A DNA stretch of 64,000 bases, taken from assembly GCA_019359045.1 (NCBI GenBank), contig JAHHIA010000004.1:124001-188000 (forward strand), written 5' to 3'. The notes beneath the pieces are model-generated. The model did no database searches. It was not told the DNA's origin and worked only from the letters and a program-made list of their open reading frames with translations. Of this stretch, positions 18,642 through 27,265 are shown in pieces (within the stretch, counting starts at the first letter, position 1; every line of letters begins with the position of its first letter). Position numbers and translations under genes: made by a program. Source of the DNA: Scytolyngbya sp. HA4215-MV1 (GTDB lineage Bacteria > Cyanobacteriota > Cyanobacteriia > Leptolyngbyales > Leptolyngbyaceae).

Positions 18642-18770
18642 TGTCAGCTGGTGCTGATCGCGAGATCGACCCCCTTGAAATTTATTTAAAGGCTTTCTAC
18701 TACCGGAAAAAAGTTAGTGGATAATGTGCGGTAGTTCAGACTTTCGATTGGTGCCTATCTGGGGGTTGGG

Positions 18771-21700
18771 ATGAAAAGTAAGATTGTCAACAACTTCCTG
18801 CTCAAGTTGTCTTCTTTGCCAGGACAACGCCGGAGCAGGAGGGTGTTGTCCGTAGTGCTGGGGGCTCCTATATTGGGGGCGTTGATTCCGACGATCTCCC
18901 AAGCCCAAATTACCCCCGCCAATGATGGCACGGGCAGCATCGTCATCCAAAGGGGCGATCGCTTTGACATTAGCGGTGGCAAGTTCTCCAGAGATGGTGC
19001 CAATCTATTTCAGAGCTTCCAGCAATTTGGCTTGACTCAGGGCCAGATCGCCAACTTTCTCGCGAACCCCGCCGTTCGCAACATCCTGGCACGAGTGATA
19101 GGTGGCGATCCATCCTACATCAATGGCTTGCTCCAGGTGACAGGCAGCACTGCCAACCTCTATTTGCTGAACCCGGCAGGCATTATTTTTGGTGCCAACG
19201 CCAGTCTGAATGTCCCCGCTTCTTTTACTGCCAGTACTGCCACAGGCGTGCAAATTGGTAATCGTTGGTTGGAGGTACTGGGCGGCAATCAATATGCTCA
19301 GTTAATTGGTGCGCCGAGCACATTGGCGTTTGCCACGCTGCAACCCGGCGCAATTTTTAATGCCGGGAATTTGCGCGTGGATGCAGGGCAAAGTTTAACG
19401 CTGCTGGGAGGGACGATCGTCTCTACAGGTAGGCTCACAGCTCCAGGGGGAAGCATCACGATCGCCGCAGTCCCCGGACATCAACTCGTTCGCATCAGCC
19501 AGAGCGGCAGTCTCTTAAGTCTAGACTTGCCCCTCACCCCTTCACCCCCTGGCAACGGCATTCCGTTATCCTTGCCAGCCTTGCTCACGGGCGGCAATCT
19601 CACAGGCGCAACGGGGGTGATGGTTGACAATGGCATGGTTCGGCTCACAGGATCAGGTGTGACCATTCCTACGGCGGTGGGAACCACGATCGTCGCAGGC
19701 ACGCTCGACACGACCTCAACCACAGGCAGGTCTCAAATTCAGGTGTTGGGTCAACAAGTGGGACTGTTGGGTGCTAGCGTGGATGCGTCTGGTCGCCAAG
19801 GTGGCACCGTGTTGATCGGCGGCGACTATCAAGGATTGGGTACCACACCCACGGCTCAGGCAACCTTTGTCAGTGCCGATTCCCTCATTCGTGCCGATGC
19901 TCTGAGCATGGGCAATGGGGGCAAGGTGATTGTCTGGGCGGATGGCAGCACCCGTTTTTATGGCAGCATCAGCGCCAGAGGCGGAATGCGCGGCGGCAAC
20001 GGTGGCTTGGTCGAGACTTCGGGCAAGCAAAGTCTGGATATGGGGAATGCCAGCGTGGATGCAACGGCGATCGCGGGGCAAGCTGGCGTGTGGCTGCTTG
20101 ACCCGACCGATGTCACCATTGCGCTGGGGGGCACAGGCGGACTGACTGGGGGCATTTTTGACCCTGCCACCAATAGCACCATTTCTCCCATTACCATTGC
20201 CAATGCGTTGAATGCGGGGATTAATGTCACGATTACCACCAGTTCAGGAACCGGCGGCAATGGGGACATCACCCTGGTGGACAGCATTAACCAGACAGCA
20301 CCCAGCCTTGCCTCACTCACGCTGACGGGACGACAATTTTTGCGCCCTGGGACTGCGGTCATCAATCTGAACAGTAGCGGCGGGCTGATCTTTAATTTGA
20401 ACCAGATCAATCCCCAGGCAGCACCGCCTGGTAGCTCAATTCAAAATGCCATTGATGCGATCGGCACTGTCACCGCTGCCACCGTGAACATTGGAACCGG
20501 AACCTATAGTCTGACGGCTCCAATCTTGGTCAACAAAAATCTCACCTTGAATGGAGTCACAACCAGCAGCAGCACCCTCAATGGCAATAATGCTGTGCGT
20601 GTCTTGAACATCTCTGCCCCCAATGTCACTTTGAATAATCTCACCATTGCCAATGGTAATGTCACGGGCAGTGGCGGCGGCATTTTCCATACAGGTGCAG
20701 GCACGTTAACTGTGACCAACAGCGTGTTTCAGAATAACCAGGCGATCGGAGCGCCGGGAGGGGGCGGACAAATCGCCCCTCCTTTTAATCCAGGGTTGGG
20801 TGGAACTGCCAACGGTTTTGGTGGTGCAATTTTCACCCAAGGAACACTGAACGTTACCAACAGCACTTTCTCTGGCAACCTGGCTCAGGGGGGAGCCGGA
20901 GGATCTAATATCAGTTTTGGGGCTGGGGGTGGCGGCGGCGGCGCGGGGCTGGGAGGGGCAATCTTTAATGACGGTGGCACCGTGACCCTGACCAACAGCA
21001 TCCTAAATACCAATCGCGCCTTGGGAGGGAACGGCAACACAGGCGGACCGGGTAGTGGCGGACCGGGTAGCGGCGGTGGCGGGTTGGGTGGCAATGGCGG
21101 GGCAGTTGGCGGCAACGGCACCCCCGGTGGCTTTGGTGGCGGGGGCGGTAGTGGCGGTAGCCCTGGCGGGCTGGGTGGCGCAGGGGGCTTTGGTGGGGGC
21201 GGTGGCGGTACCGCGAGTGGGTCTGTTGCAGCAACCGGGGGGGCAGGGGGTTTCGGGGCTGGGAACGGGGGATCTTTCGGGGTCGTTGCCGCAGGCATTG
21301 GCGGCGGCGGCGGCGGCGGCGGCGGCGGTATGGGGGGAGCCGTCTTTAGTAATGGGGGAACGCTCACCCTTCTCAACAGCACCCTGTCTGGGAACCAGGT
21401 GCAGGGAGGCAATGGCGGCGCGACTCCCGCCAATGGCAGTGCTCAGGGCGGGGATGGTGGCTCTGGTTTAGGCGGTGCGATTTTTGGACTCAATGCCAAT
21501 GTAACGCTCACCAACAATACACTTGCCAATAATCAGGCAACGGGCGGAAATGGCGGACAACTTTTTAGTGGCACAGCGGGCGCACTGCCTGGAAACGCTG
21601 GCTCAGGTCAGGGGGGCAGCATCTTTAACACTGGCAACCTGACCCTAACAGGCTCAACCCTATCCAGTAACTTGGCGGTGAACTTGGGGGGCAGCATTCT

Positions 21701-24287
21701 CAACACTGGTAACCTGACGATCGGTAACAGCACGCTGAGTGGAAATTCTGCCATTCTAGGTGGAGCAATTAGCAATGCCACCAGCGGGGCAACCACGATC
21801 GTCAACAGCCTGCTAGCCAATAACACCGCCACCTCATCGGGCAATGCGGGTGGTGGCGGCATTTTCAATAGTGGGGGCATCTTGAATGTGAGCACTAGCA
21901 CGTTTAGTGGGAATAGAGCCACGACTGGATATGGGGGCGGCATCAACAGTTCCAGTGGCATTAACTCAGTCATTATCAACAGCAGTACCTTTACAGGCAA
22001 CCTTGCCAATGTGGGCGGTGGCATTGCCAGTTCTAGCCCACTTTCTATCACGAACAGCACCTTTAGTGGGAATGGCAATGCAGGAACCAGTGTCGCGGGT
22101 GGTGTTTACAACTTTGCCAGTACCGTCACTATCAACAACAGTACGTTTAGCAGCAATGTTGCAAGCAATGGGGGCGGCATTGTCAATGATTTCGGCACAT
22201 TGCAGCTAGGTAATAGCATTGTGGCAGCCAATAGTGGCGCTTCTGCTGCCGATGTGTTGGGCAATGTCAGCAGTGTAGGTAATAACATAATTGGCAACCC
22301 CAGTGGCGGGGTTGGTTTTGTCTCTTCCGATTTATTAAATGTCGATCCTCGGTTGGCTCCTTTGGGGAACTATGGTGGACCCACCCAGACGCTGGCGTTG
22401 CTGCCGGGTAGTCTCGCGATCGATGCGGCAGGGACAGGGGCAACAACCAGCGATCAACGCGGAGTTGGGGCAATTGGGCAACGCGATATTGGAGCCTATG
22501 AGTCGGGGGGATTTTTATTAGTTGCGATCGCGGGCAACGGGCAAACGACCCTAGTCAACAATGCCTTTGGCGTGCCCCTACAAGTCCGCTTGCTCGATTT
22601 ATCCAACAATCAACCCATTCTCGTTGCCGGAATTCCCGTGACTTTCACCCTACCAGTCCGTGGAGCCAGTGGGGTTTTCACCATCAGCACCACCGTCACC
22701 GTCTTAACTGATGCTCAAGGCATTGTAACCGCACCCACCTTATTCGCCAATAATGTCGACGGTAACTACGTCGTGACCGCCAATTCGCCTGGAACTGCGA
22801 GTGCAACCTTTAATCTCAGCAATCTACCCATTCCAACACCAACACCAACACCAACGCCAACACCAACGCCAACACCAACACCTACAGTAACCATTCCACC
22901 TGCCAAAGCGGTTCAGCAAAATCCGACTCCAGCTCAGCCTGCCCTTCCTTTGCCAATCAACCTATTGACTCCTGTGTTGAATGCTGGGTTTGATGCGGCT
23001 GAAGCTGGAATGACCAGTCAATTTGTCGATTATTTGGAACTATCCGACGCGCCTAAAACGATTAGTCTGGCTGGGGCGGTAAATACGTTGCACAACGTAG
23101 AAGTGGCGGCAGGGATTCGTCCAGCGTTAATCTATGTGAGCTTTGTCTCTCCGGAAATGGGAGCCAGTACTCGCTGTGCTGTGGATGCCCAACCCAGACT
23201 GATCCACGACCCTAAGACTGGCAAACTAGTACTGCAAGGGGCAGAATGTGGTCAAGCAGATCTGCAACTGTTACTGGTGACTTCATCGGGCAAATTGATC
23301 CGCAAACGCATCCCCGGTGCCACTCGTGCCCGAGTGCTGGCAGTTGCCAAACGATTTCGTTACGAAGTCTCTGACCCTAGCAAAACACGGACTCGCAGCT
23401 ATCTCCCAACCGCCAATCAACTTTACCATTGGCTGATTACGCCGCTGGAACCCGACCTGAAATCTGAAGGGATTGATACACTCACCTTCATTCTAGATAG
23501 TGGTTTGCGATCGATGCCGTTGGCAGCGTTGCATGATGGGCAAGACTTCCTGGTCGAACACTATCGACTGGGCTTAATGCCCAGCCTTAGCCTATCTGAT
23601 ACGCAGTATGCTGATATTCGCAAGATGCAAGTGCTGGCAGCGGGAGCCACCCAATTTGCCGATCAAAACCCACTGCCTGCGGTGTCGGTGGAGTTGACCA
23701 ACATTAACGATCGCTGGCGCGGACAGTCGATCGTCAACCAAGCGTTTACCTTCGCTAATCTGGTCAAAGAACGCAAAGAAACTCCTTTTGGCATTATTCA
23801 TCTGGCAACCCATGGGCAGTTTTTACCCGGCAAACTGAGCAATTCCTATATTCAACTGGCAGATAGTCGCTTAGGGTTGAACCAACTGCGGCAATTGGGC
23901 TGGGCAAATCCCCCGGTGGAATTAGTCGTTTTGAGTGCTTGCGAGATGGCGGTGGGCGATGACAATGCAGAACTCGGCTTTGCTGGGTTTGCGGTGAAGG
24001 CCGGGGCAAAATCGGCGCTGGCAAGTTTGTGGAGTGTCAGCGATGAAGGCACGGCTGGGTTAATGGCGGAGTTTTATGAGCAGCTGTGGAAGCAACCTGT
24101 AAAGTCGGAGGCATTGCGACAAGCGCAACGGGCAATGATTAATGGCACGGTGCGGATTGAGAATGGCAAGTTGATCTGGTCGAATGGGGCAGTAGATTTG
24201 CCGTCTGAATTGGCAAATCAAAGTAGTCAGAGTTTGTCGCATCCCTACTATTGGTCAACGTTTACGTTAATTGGTAGTCCCTGGTAG
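18771..24287 (+). CDS. Secreted filamentous-haemagglutinin / beta-helix protein with C-terminal CHAT protease
   Basis: 1838 residues. A long signal region (to about residue 46) leads into a TPS/FHA secretion domain, residues about 50-175, with NLYLLNPAGIIFGANASL. A right-handed beta-helix follows (repeated NSTFSGN-type coils, about 550-1200). Within it is a glycine-rich section, about 700-860. A Thr-Pro hinge of about 16 residues (near 1355) precedes the CHAT domain, about 1470-1835. Its caspase-type dyad is intact: His1681 in LATHGQF and Cys1724 in LSACEMAVGD. The FHA part predicts export through a TpsB/Omp85 partner, which is not in this window. So a caspase-like protease is displayed or released outside the cell. 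Substrate and activator are unknown; the upstream cyclase-CHASE2 and DUF928 genes are its likely functional neighbours. Confidence 0.93.
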   Translation: MKSKIVNNFLLKLSSLPGQRRSRRVLSVVLGAPILGALIPTISQAQITPANDGTGSIVIQRGDRFDISGGKFSRDGANLFQSFQQFGLTQGQIANFLANPAVRNILARVIGGDPSYINGLLQVTGSTANLYLLNPAGIIFGANASLNVPASFTASTATGVQIGNRWLEVLGGNQYAQLIGAPSTLAFATLQPGAIFNAGNLRVDAGQSLTLLGGTIVSTGRLTAPGGSITIAAVPGHQLVRISQSGSLLSLDLPLTPSPPGNGIPLSLPALLTGGNLTGATGVMVDNGMVRLTGSGVTIPTAVGTTIVAGTLDTTSTTGRSQIQVLGQQVGLLGASVDASGRQGGTVLIGGDYQGLGTTPTAQATFVSADSLIRADALSMGNGGKVIVWADGSTRFYGSISARGGMRGGNGGLVETSGKQSLDMGNASVDATAIAGQAGVWLLDPTDVTIALGGTGGLTGGIFDPATNSTISPITIANALNAGINVTITTSSGTGGNGDITLVDSINQTAPSLASLTLTGRQFLRPGTAVINLNSSGGLIFNLNQINPQAAPPGSSIQNAIDAIGTVTAATVNIGTGTYSLTAPILVNKNLTLNGVTTSSSTLNGNNAVRVLNISAPNVTLNNLTIANGNVTGSGGGIFHTGAGTLTVTNSVFQNNQAIGAPGGGGQIAPPFNPGLGGTANGFGGAIFTQGTLNVTNSTFSGNLAQGGAGGSNISFGAGGGGGGAGLGGAIFNDGGTVTLTNSILNTNRALGGNGNTGGPGSGGPGSGGGGLGGNGGAVGGNGTPGGFGGGGGSGGSPGGLGGAGGFGGGGGGTASGSVAATGGAGGFGAGNGGSFGVVAAGIGGGGGGGGGGMGGAVFSNGGTLTLLNSTLSGNQVQGGNGGATPANGSAQGGDGGSGLGGAIFGLNANVTLTNNTLANNQATGGNGGQLFSGTAGALPGNAGSGQGGSIFNTGNLTLTGSTLSSNLAVNLGGSILNTGNLTIGNSTLSGNSAILGGAISNATSGATTIVNSLLANNTATSSGNAGGGGIFNSGGILNVSTSTFSGNRATTGYGGGINSSSGINSVIINSSTFTGNLANVGGGIASSSPLSITNSTFSGNGNAGTSVAGGVYNFASTVTINNSTFSSNVASNGGGIVNDFGTLQLGNSIVAANSGASAADVLGNVSSVGNNIIGNPSGGVGFVSSDLLNVDPRLAPLGNYGGPTQTLALLPGSLAIDAAGTGATTSDQRGVGAIGQRDIGAYESGGFLLVAIAGNGQTTLVNNAFGVPLQVRLLDLSNNQPILVAGIPVTFTLPVRGASGVFTISTTVTVLTDAQGIVTAPTLFANNVDGNYVVTANSPGTASATFNLSNLPIPTPTPTPTPTPTPTPTPTVTIPPAKAVQQNPTPAQPALPLPINLLTPVLNAGFDAAEAGMTSQFVDYLELSDAPKTISLAGAVNTLHNVEVAAGIRPALIYVSFVSPEMGASTRCAVDAQPRLIHDPKTGKLVLQGAECGQADLQLLLVTSSGKLIRKRIPGATRARVLAVAKRFRYEVSDPSKTRTRSYLPTANQLYHWLITPLEPDLKSEGIDTLTFILDSGLRSMPLAALHDGQDFLVEHYRLGLMPSLSLSDTQYADIRKMQVLAAGATQFADQNPLPAVSVELTNINDRWRGQSIVNQAFTFANLVKERKETPFGIIHLATHGQFLPGKLSNSYIQLADSRLGLNQLRQLGWANPPVELVVLSACEMAVGDDNAELGFAGFAVKAGAKSALASLWSVSDEGTAGLMAEFYEQLWKQPVKSEALRQAQRAMINGTVRIENGKLIWSNGAVDLPSELANQSSQSLSHPYYWSTFTLIGSPW
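22833..22880 (+). repeat. Hexanucleotide microsatellite (CCAACA/CCAACG)8
   Basis: Eight tandem hexamers encode alternating Thr-Pro, forming the hinge between the beta-helix and CHAT parts. Change in copy number would stay in frame and alter hinge length by two residues per unit. Confidence 0.9.
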
Positions 24288-24351
24288 TGGCCGATCGTCT
24301 TAAGCAAATTTTGGCATCTCTACAATGCTTTTTACTCCATTGCGATCATGA

Positions 24352-24414
24352 AAATGAGTGCACGATCTACTGAAATGAGTGGGCAAATAGACCAAATGAG
24401 TGGGCAAAATACCT
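24352..24414 (+). repeat. Three 21-bp direct repeats (AAATGAGTG...)
   Basis: AAATGAGTG begins at 24352, 24373 and 24394, exactly 21 bp apart. The last two copies extend to AAATGAGTGGGCAAA. Spaced short repeats of this kind are typical of transposase-binding ends of Tn7/Mu-like elements, or of a regulator array. No transposase is nearby. Confidence 0.6.
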
Positions 24415-24487
24415 TCGGTTGAACTGATGATAAACAGCGCGATCGTACATCAGCGATCGTGCAGGTTTTTGCAAAGCCTTTGATGTT

Positions 24488-24657
24488 ATACCAATTTGAT
24501 TTGTGTTTGCGACAGATCTAGATCCCCCCTAGCCCCCGCGCTAATGCGCCGCTGCGCTAGAAAAAGGGGGGAAACCCAAGCCAGTCTTGAAGTTCCCCTT
24601 TTTAAGGGGGATTTAGGGGGATCTCCTAAGTGTCATATTCTCAATTTAAATTGGTAT
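24488..24657. repeat. 170-bp MITE/REP-like element with perfect 10-bp inverted ends
   Basis: Ends ATACCAATTT (24488-24497) and AAATTGGTAT (24648-24657) are exact complements. Inside is a second palindrome, GATCCCCCCTAGCCCCC against AAGGGGGATTTAGGGGGATC, interrupted by a GCGCTAATGCGCCGC segment. No ORF of its own. The remaining gap (24288-25013) holds no other gene I can support. Confidence 0.7.
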
Positions 24658-25013
24658 TACTACATAAGAAATTCGACTGAGCCAGTGGAGAATATACGGA
24701 ATGAGTCCTGATAACGGTGGTGATGGGGGTTGTACGGAAAGAGTACTAATAATATCTGATTCTTGAAGATATATGGAAAAAAAACTGATAATCCTCTTGG
24801 CAAGGGTATTGTCAGGAAAGAGTCCGATGAATTATATAGTTAGTAATCCACGCGCTAACGCACCTTTAGGGTGGAAGAAATTAGAGGTTTATTCATGAGT
24901 ACTTTTGCTTATTGAAAATCTAATTTCTTAGGAGACTGCCATGAAATGAAGCTTTGCTCTTAATCACGAAATCGTTGAATTTCCGGCGCTCTCATGACAT
25001 GGAGAAAAATATT

Positions 25014-25466
25014 ATGAATCCACGACCACTTTCTGCGGACGTTGCCAACCTGACACGGCGGACAGCAGAAGCGAACACAGCACTAATGCGCGGCGATATC
25101 GATGGATACCTTGCACTGATCGAGCACGCGAAGGACTACATACTGATGTCGCCGTTCGGTGGAGCGCCGACACACGGCTTCGACATGTCAAAACGGGCAG
25201 CGATGGGGCAGTTCTTCAAGTCCGGCACGTTTGACCAAGAGGTAGTGACAACCTACGCCACAGATGATTTCGTCGTTCTCGTGACGATCGAACGGGTACG
25301 TGCCGAGGTCGGCGGTCTACCAATGCAGGACTGGTCGCTGCGTGTCACACAAGTCTTTCGCCGTGAAGGGTCCGAATGGTGGCTCGTGCATCGGCATGCC
25401 GATCCGCTCGCGAATGGTATCAGTGTGGAGCAGGCGGCTGCGCTTGCCCGGGGCGACCAACATTGA
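25014..25466 (+). CDS. SnoaL-like / NTF2-fold polyketide-cyclase-like protein
   Basis: 150 residues of the SnoaL/ketosteroid-isomerase-like NTF2 fold: an N-terminal helix (NTALMRGDIDGYLALIEHAKDYILMSPFGG), a helix DMSKRAAMGQFF, then strands VVTTYATDDFVVLVTIERVRAEVG and WSLRVTQVFRREGSEWWLVHRHADP. The family includes cyclases, isomerases and stress proteins, so no reaction can be assigned. ATG at 25014 is chosen for its upstream GGAG; 24999 is an in-frame alternative. Base use is GC-richer with codons such as CGC, GCG and GTC, unlike neighbouring genes. An attC-like site lies 76 bp after the stop, so the gene looks like a mobile cassette. Confidence 0.82.
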   Translation: MNPRPLSADVANLTRRTAEANTALMRGDIDGYLALIEHAKDYILMSPFGGAPTHGFDMSKRAAMGQFFKSGTFDQEVVTTYATDDFVVLVTIERVRAEVGGLPMQDWSLRVTQVFRREGSEWWLVHRHADPLANGISVEQAAALARGDQH

Positions 25467-25542
25467 AAGTTGGCGGACATCCGCCTTTCGTGCCCCTCAC
25501 TGTGGGTCTATCTATTCGTGGCAGTTGAACCTTAATTCGTCT

Positions 25543-25629
25543 GTCTAACAACCCTACTGGAATGGACTGGGAAGAGATCCTGATTGTGTTGCAAAGTCTA
25601 CTCGCAGCTGCTCAGCAGGAACGTTATAC
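25543..25629 (+). other. attC-like recombination site (cassette 1)
   Basis: 87 bp with integron attC layout: R'' GTCTAAC (25543-25549), 3-nt spacer, L'' CCTACTG (25553-25559), then at the other end L' CAGCAGG (25613-25619), 3-nt spacer, R' GTTATAC (25623-25629). R and L boxes pair (6 of 7 each) while the spacers do not, as in real attC sites. R' departs by one base from GTTRRRY. Confidence 0.55.
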
Positions 25630-25899
25630 GGCTTTATCTCTAAGTTGTAGCAGTCGATAAATCGTATTGGTAGGTATTCAAAATTAACTGAGCGATCGCG
25701 TAATGAGTTCGGTGTTGTATTTGTGCAGCATTGCCGAGCAAGACGACGGAAACTATAACATGTTCAAATCCTGGCTCAATAACCTGAGTAATGTCCCAGC
25801 ATAGACAAAGCTTCATTCTAAAGAGGGGCGCGCCTGTTTCGATCTTTCCTTTAACCTCAGATCAAGTTAATGCTTTGCCTCGGAAGGTTCAACGCTGCC

Positions 25900-27015
25900 A
25901 TGTTCATGCCCCTCGATTTTTTGTTGCGCTTGCTGTCCAATCTAGGAATAATTGTCCTTCTTGGAGGTGGCTCTTATATTTTCTATCAATGGTATGAAGG
26001 TGGCTTGGTTAGCGATCGCTGGTTATATTTGGGCATAGGACTATTTCTGTGGTCATTTTTGGGATTTCTGCCCATTTTGCTGCTACATCGGGCTGGACGG
26101 GATGAACCCACACCACATCGTAGCAAGCGAGTTCAACGTTTGATTCGACCGGATGGTAGCGAAATTCAAGTCGAATTTTACGGACCCGATCACGCTCCAA
26201 CCCTGATCCTGACCCATGGATGGGGACCAGACAGCACAGCCTGGTATTACGCTAAAAAGCAACTCACAGATCAGTTTCGCGTGATTGTTTGGGATCTACC
26301 GGGTTTAGGAAAGTCCCAAAAGCCAGATAACCGAGACTATTCTCTGGAGAAATATGCCCGTGATCTAGAGGTCGTGTTGGCTCTGGTAGAAGATCAATCT
26401 GCCATTTTAGTGGGGCACAGCATGGGAGCCATGATCCTGTTGACCTTTTGTCGCTTGTTTCCAGAACATCTGGGGCAGCGAGTTGCTGGCTTAATCCTTG
26501 TCGATGGGACGTATACTAATCCGCTCAAAACCACTACTTTCAGCCCACTGTTGCTGGCACTGCAAAAACCCTTGTTAGAACCTTTGCTTTACCTGGCGAT
26601 TGCCCTCTCTCCCTTGCTATGGCTCACAAGCTGGTTAAGCTACTTGAATGGTTCAACGTTACTCACAACTGAAATATCTGGCTTCACAGGCACAGAGACG
26701 CGGGGGCAGCTTAATTTTTCTAGTTTAATTGGTATCAAGGCATCGCCCGGAGTCCTGGCACGAGGAGTTTTAGCGATGTTCAAGTTTGATGAGACAGCAA
26801 CGTTACCTAAAATTTCTGTCCCTACATTAGTTGTTGTTGGCAAGTCCGATATTGCTACACGACCAGTTGCTAGCAAACGGATTAGTGCAGAAGTACCTCA
26901 AGCAGAACTGAGCGTATTGTCGCCAGGAGGGCACATGGTACTAATGGAGCGCAATCAACAATTTCTGCAAATTGTTAGGGCATTTAGTACTTCCTGCTTG
27001 AAATTAAAAAGGTGA
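25900..27015 (+). CDS. Alpha/beta hydrolase with N-terminal membrane segment
   Basis: About 371 residues. Two hydrophobic stretches in the first 60 residues (LGIIVLLGGGSYIFYQWY and LYLGIGLFLWSFLGFLPILLL) anchor it in the membrane. The hydrolase core has the oxyanion motif LTHGWGPDSTAW, strand VIVWDLPGLGKS, nucleophile elbow GHSMGA, acid region VVVGKSDIATRP and catalytic His in GGHMVLMER, so the triad is complete. A helical lid of about 80 residues lies between. Substrate unknown; esterase, lipase-like or epoxide-hydrolase-like chemistry are all possible. ATG 25900 is chosen; 25870 is an alternative adding 10 residues. It is bracketed by two attC-like sites, suggesting a gene cassette with a long 5' leader. 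Confidence 0.85.
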   Translation: MFMPLDFLLRLLSNLGIIVLLGGGSYIFYQWYEGGLVSDRWLYLGIGLFLWSFLGFLPILLLHRAGRDEPTPHRSKRVQRLIRPDGSEIQVEFYGPDHAPTLILTHGWGPDSTAWYYAKKQLTDQFRVIVWDLPGLGKSQKPDNRDYSLEKYARDLEVVLALVEDQSAILVGHSMGAMILLTFCRLFPEHLGQRVAGLILVDGTYTNPLKTTTFSPLLLALQKPLLEPLLYLAIALSPLLWLTSWLSYLNGSTLLTTEISGFTGTETRGQLNFSSLIGIKASPGVLARGVLAMFKFDETATLPKISVPTLVVVGKSDIATRPVASKRISAEVPQAELSVLSPGGHMVLMERNQQFLQIVRAFSTSCLKLKR

Positions 27016-27026
27016 ATTAAACTGCC

Positions 27027-27113
27027 GTATAACACATCCAAATGCAACAGACGTACTGGGCAAAGTCGGGGTGTCCTCAAGAGTGCGATCGCTACTGATT
27101 TGGGTTGTTATGC
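27027..27113 (+). other. attC-like recombination site (cassette 2)
   Basis: 87 bp: R'' GTATAAC (27027-27033), 4-nt spacer, L'' CCAAAT (27038-27043), L' ATTTGG (27098-27103), 3-nt spacer, R' GTTATGC (27107-27113). R boxes pair 6 of 7, L boxes 6 of 6; the odd spacer length gives an unpaired base, as in known attC sites. It begins 12 bp after the hydrolase stop. Confidence 0.6.
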
Positions 27114-27265
27114 TACTTAGTCCTTGATTGGGTTATAGCCGAAAGGTTGCCTACTAATGTTTTAAGGCAAAGCAATCAGAGGTTTGATTGGTCATGCTTT
27201 TTGCATACTTGATTTGGTAGGCTTGAGGCATTGATTGGGCTAAGTTGACCTAGTTTCGAGTAATT

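Noticed and set aside
20885-21433. Proline-rich 182-residue frame on the minus strand
   Set aside because: Exact antisense of the glycine-rich part of the FHA-CHAT gene; GGC/GGT codons read backwards give Pro.
24496-24711. Small plus-strand frame of 71 codons
   Set aside because: It lies within the palindromic repeat element and has low-complexity, repeat-derived sequence.
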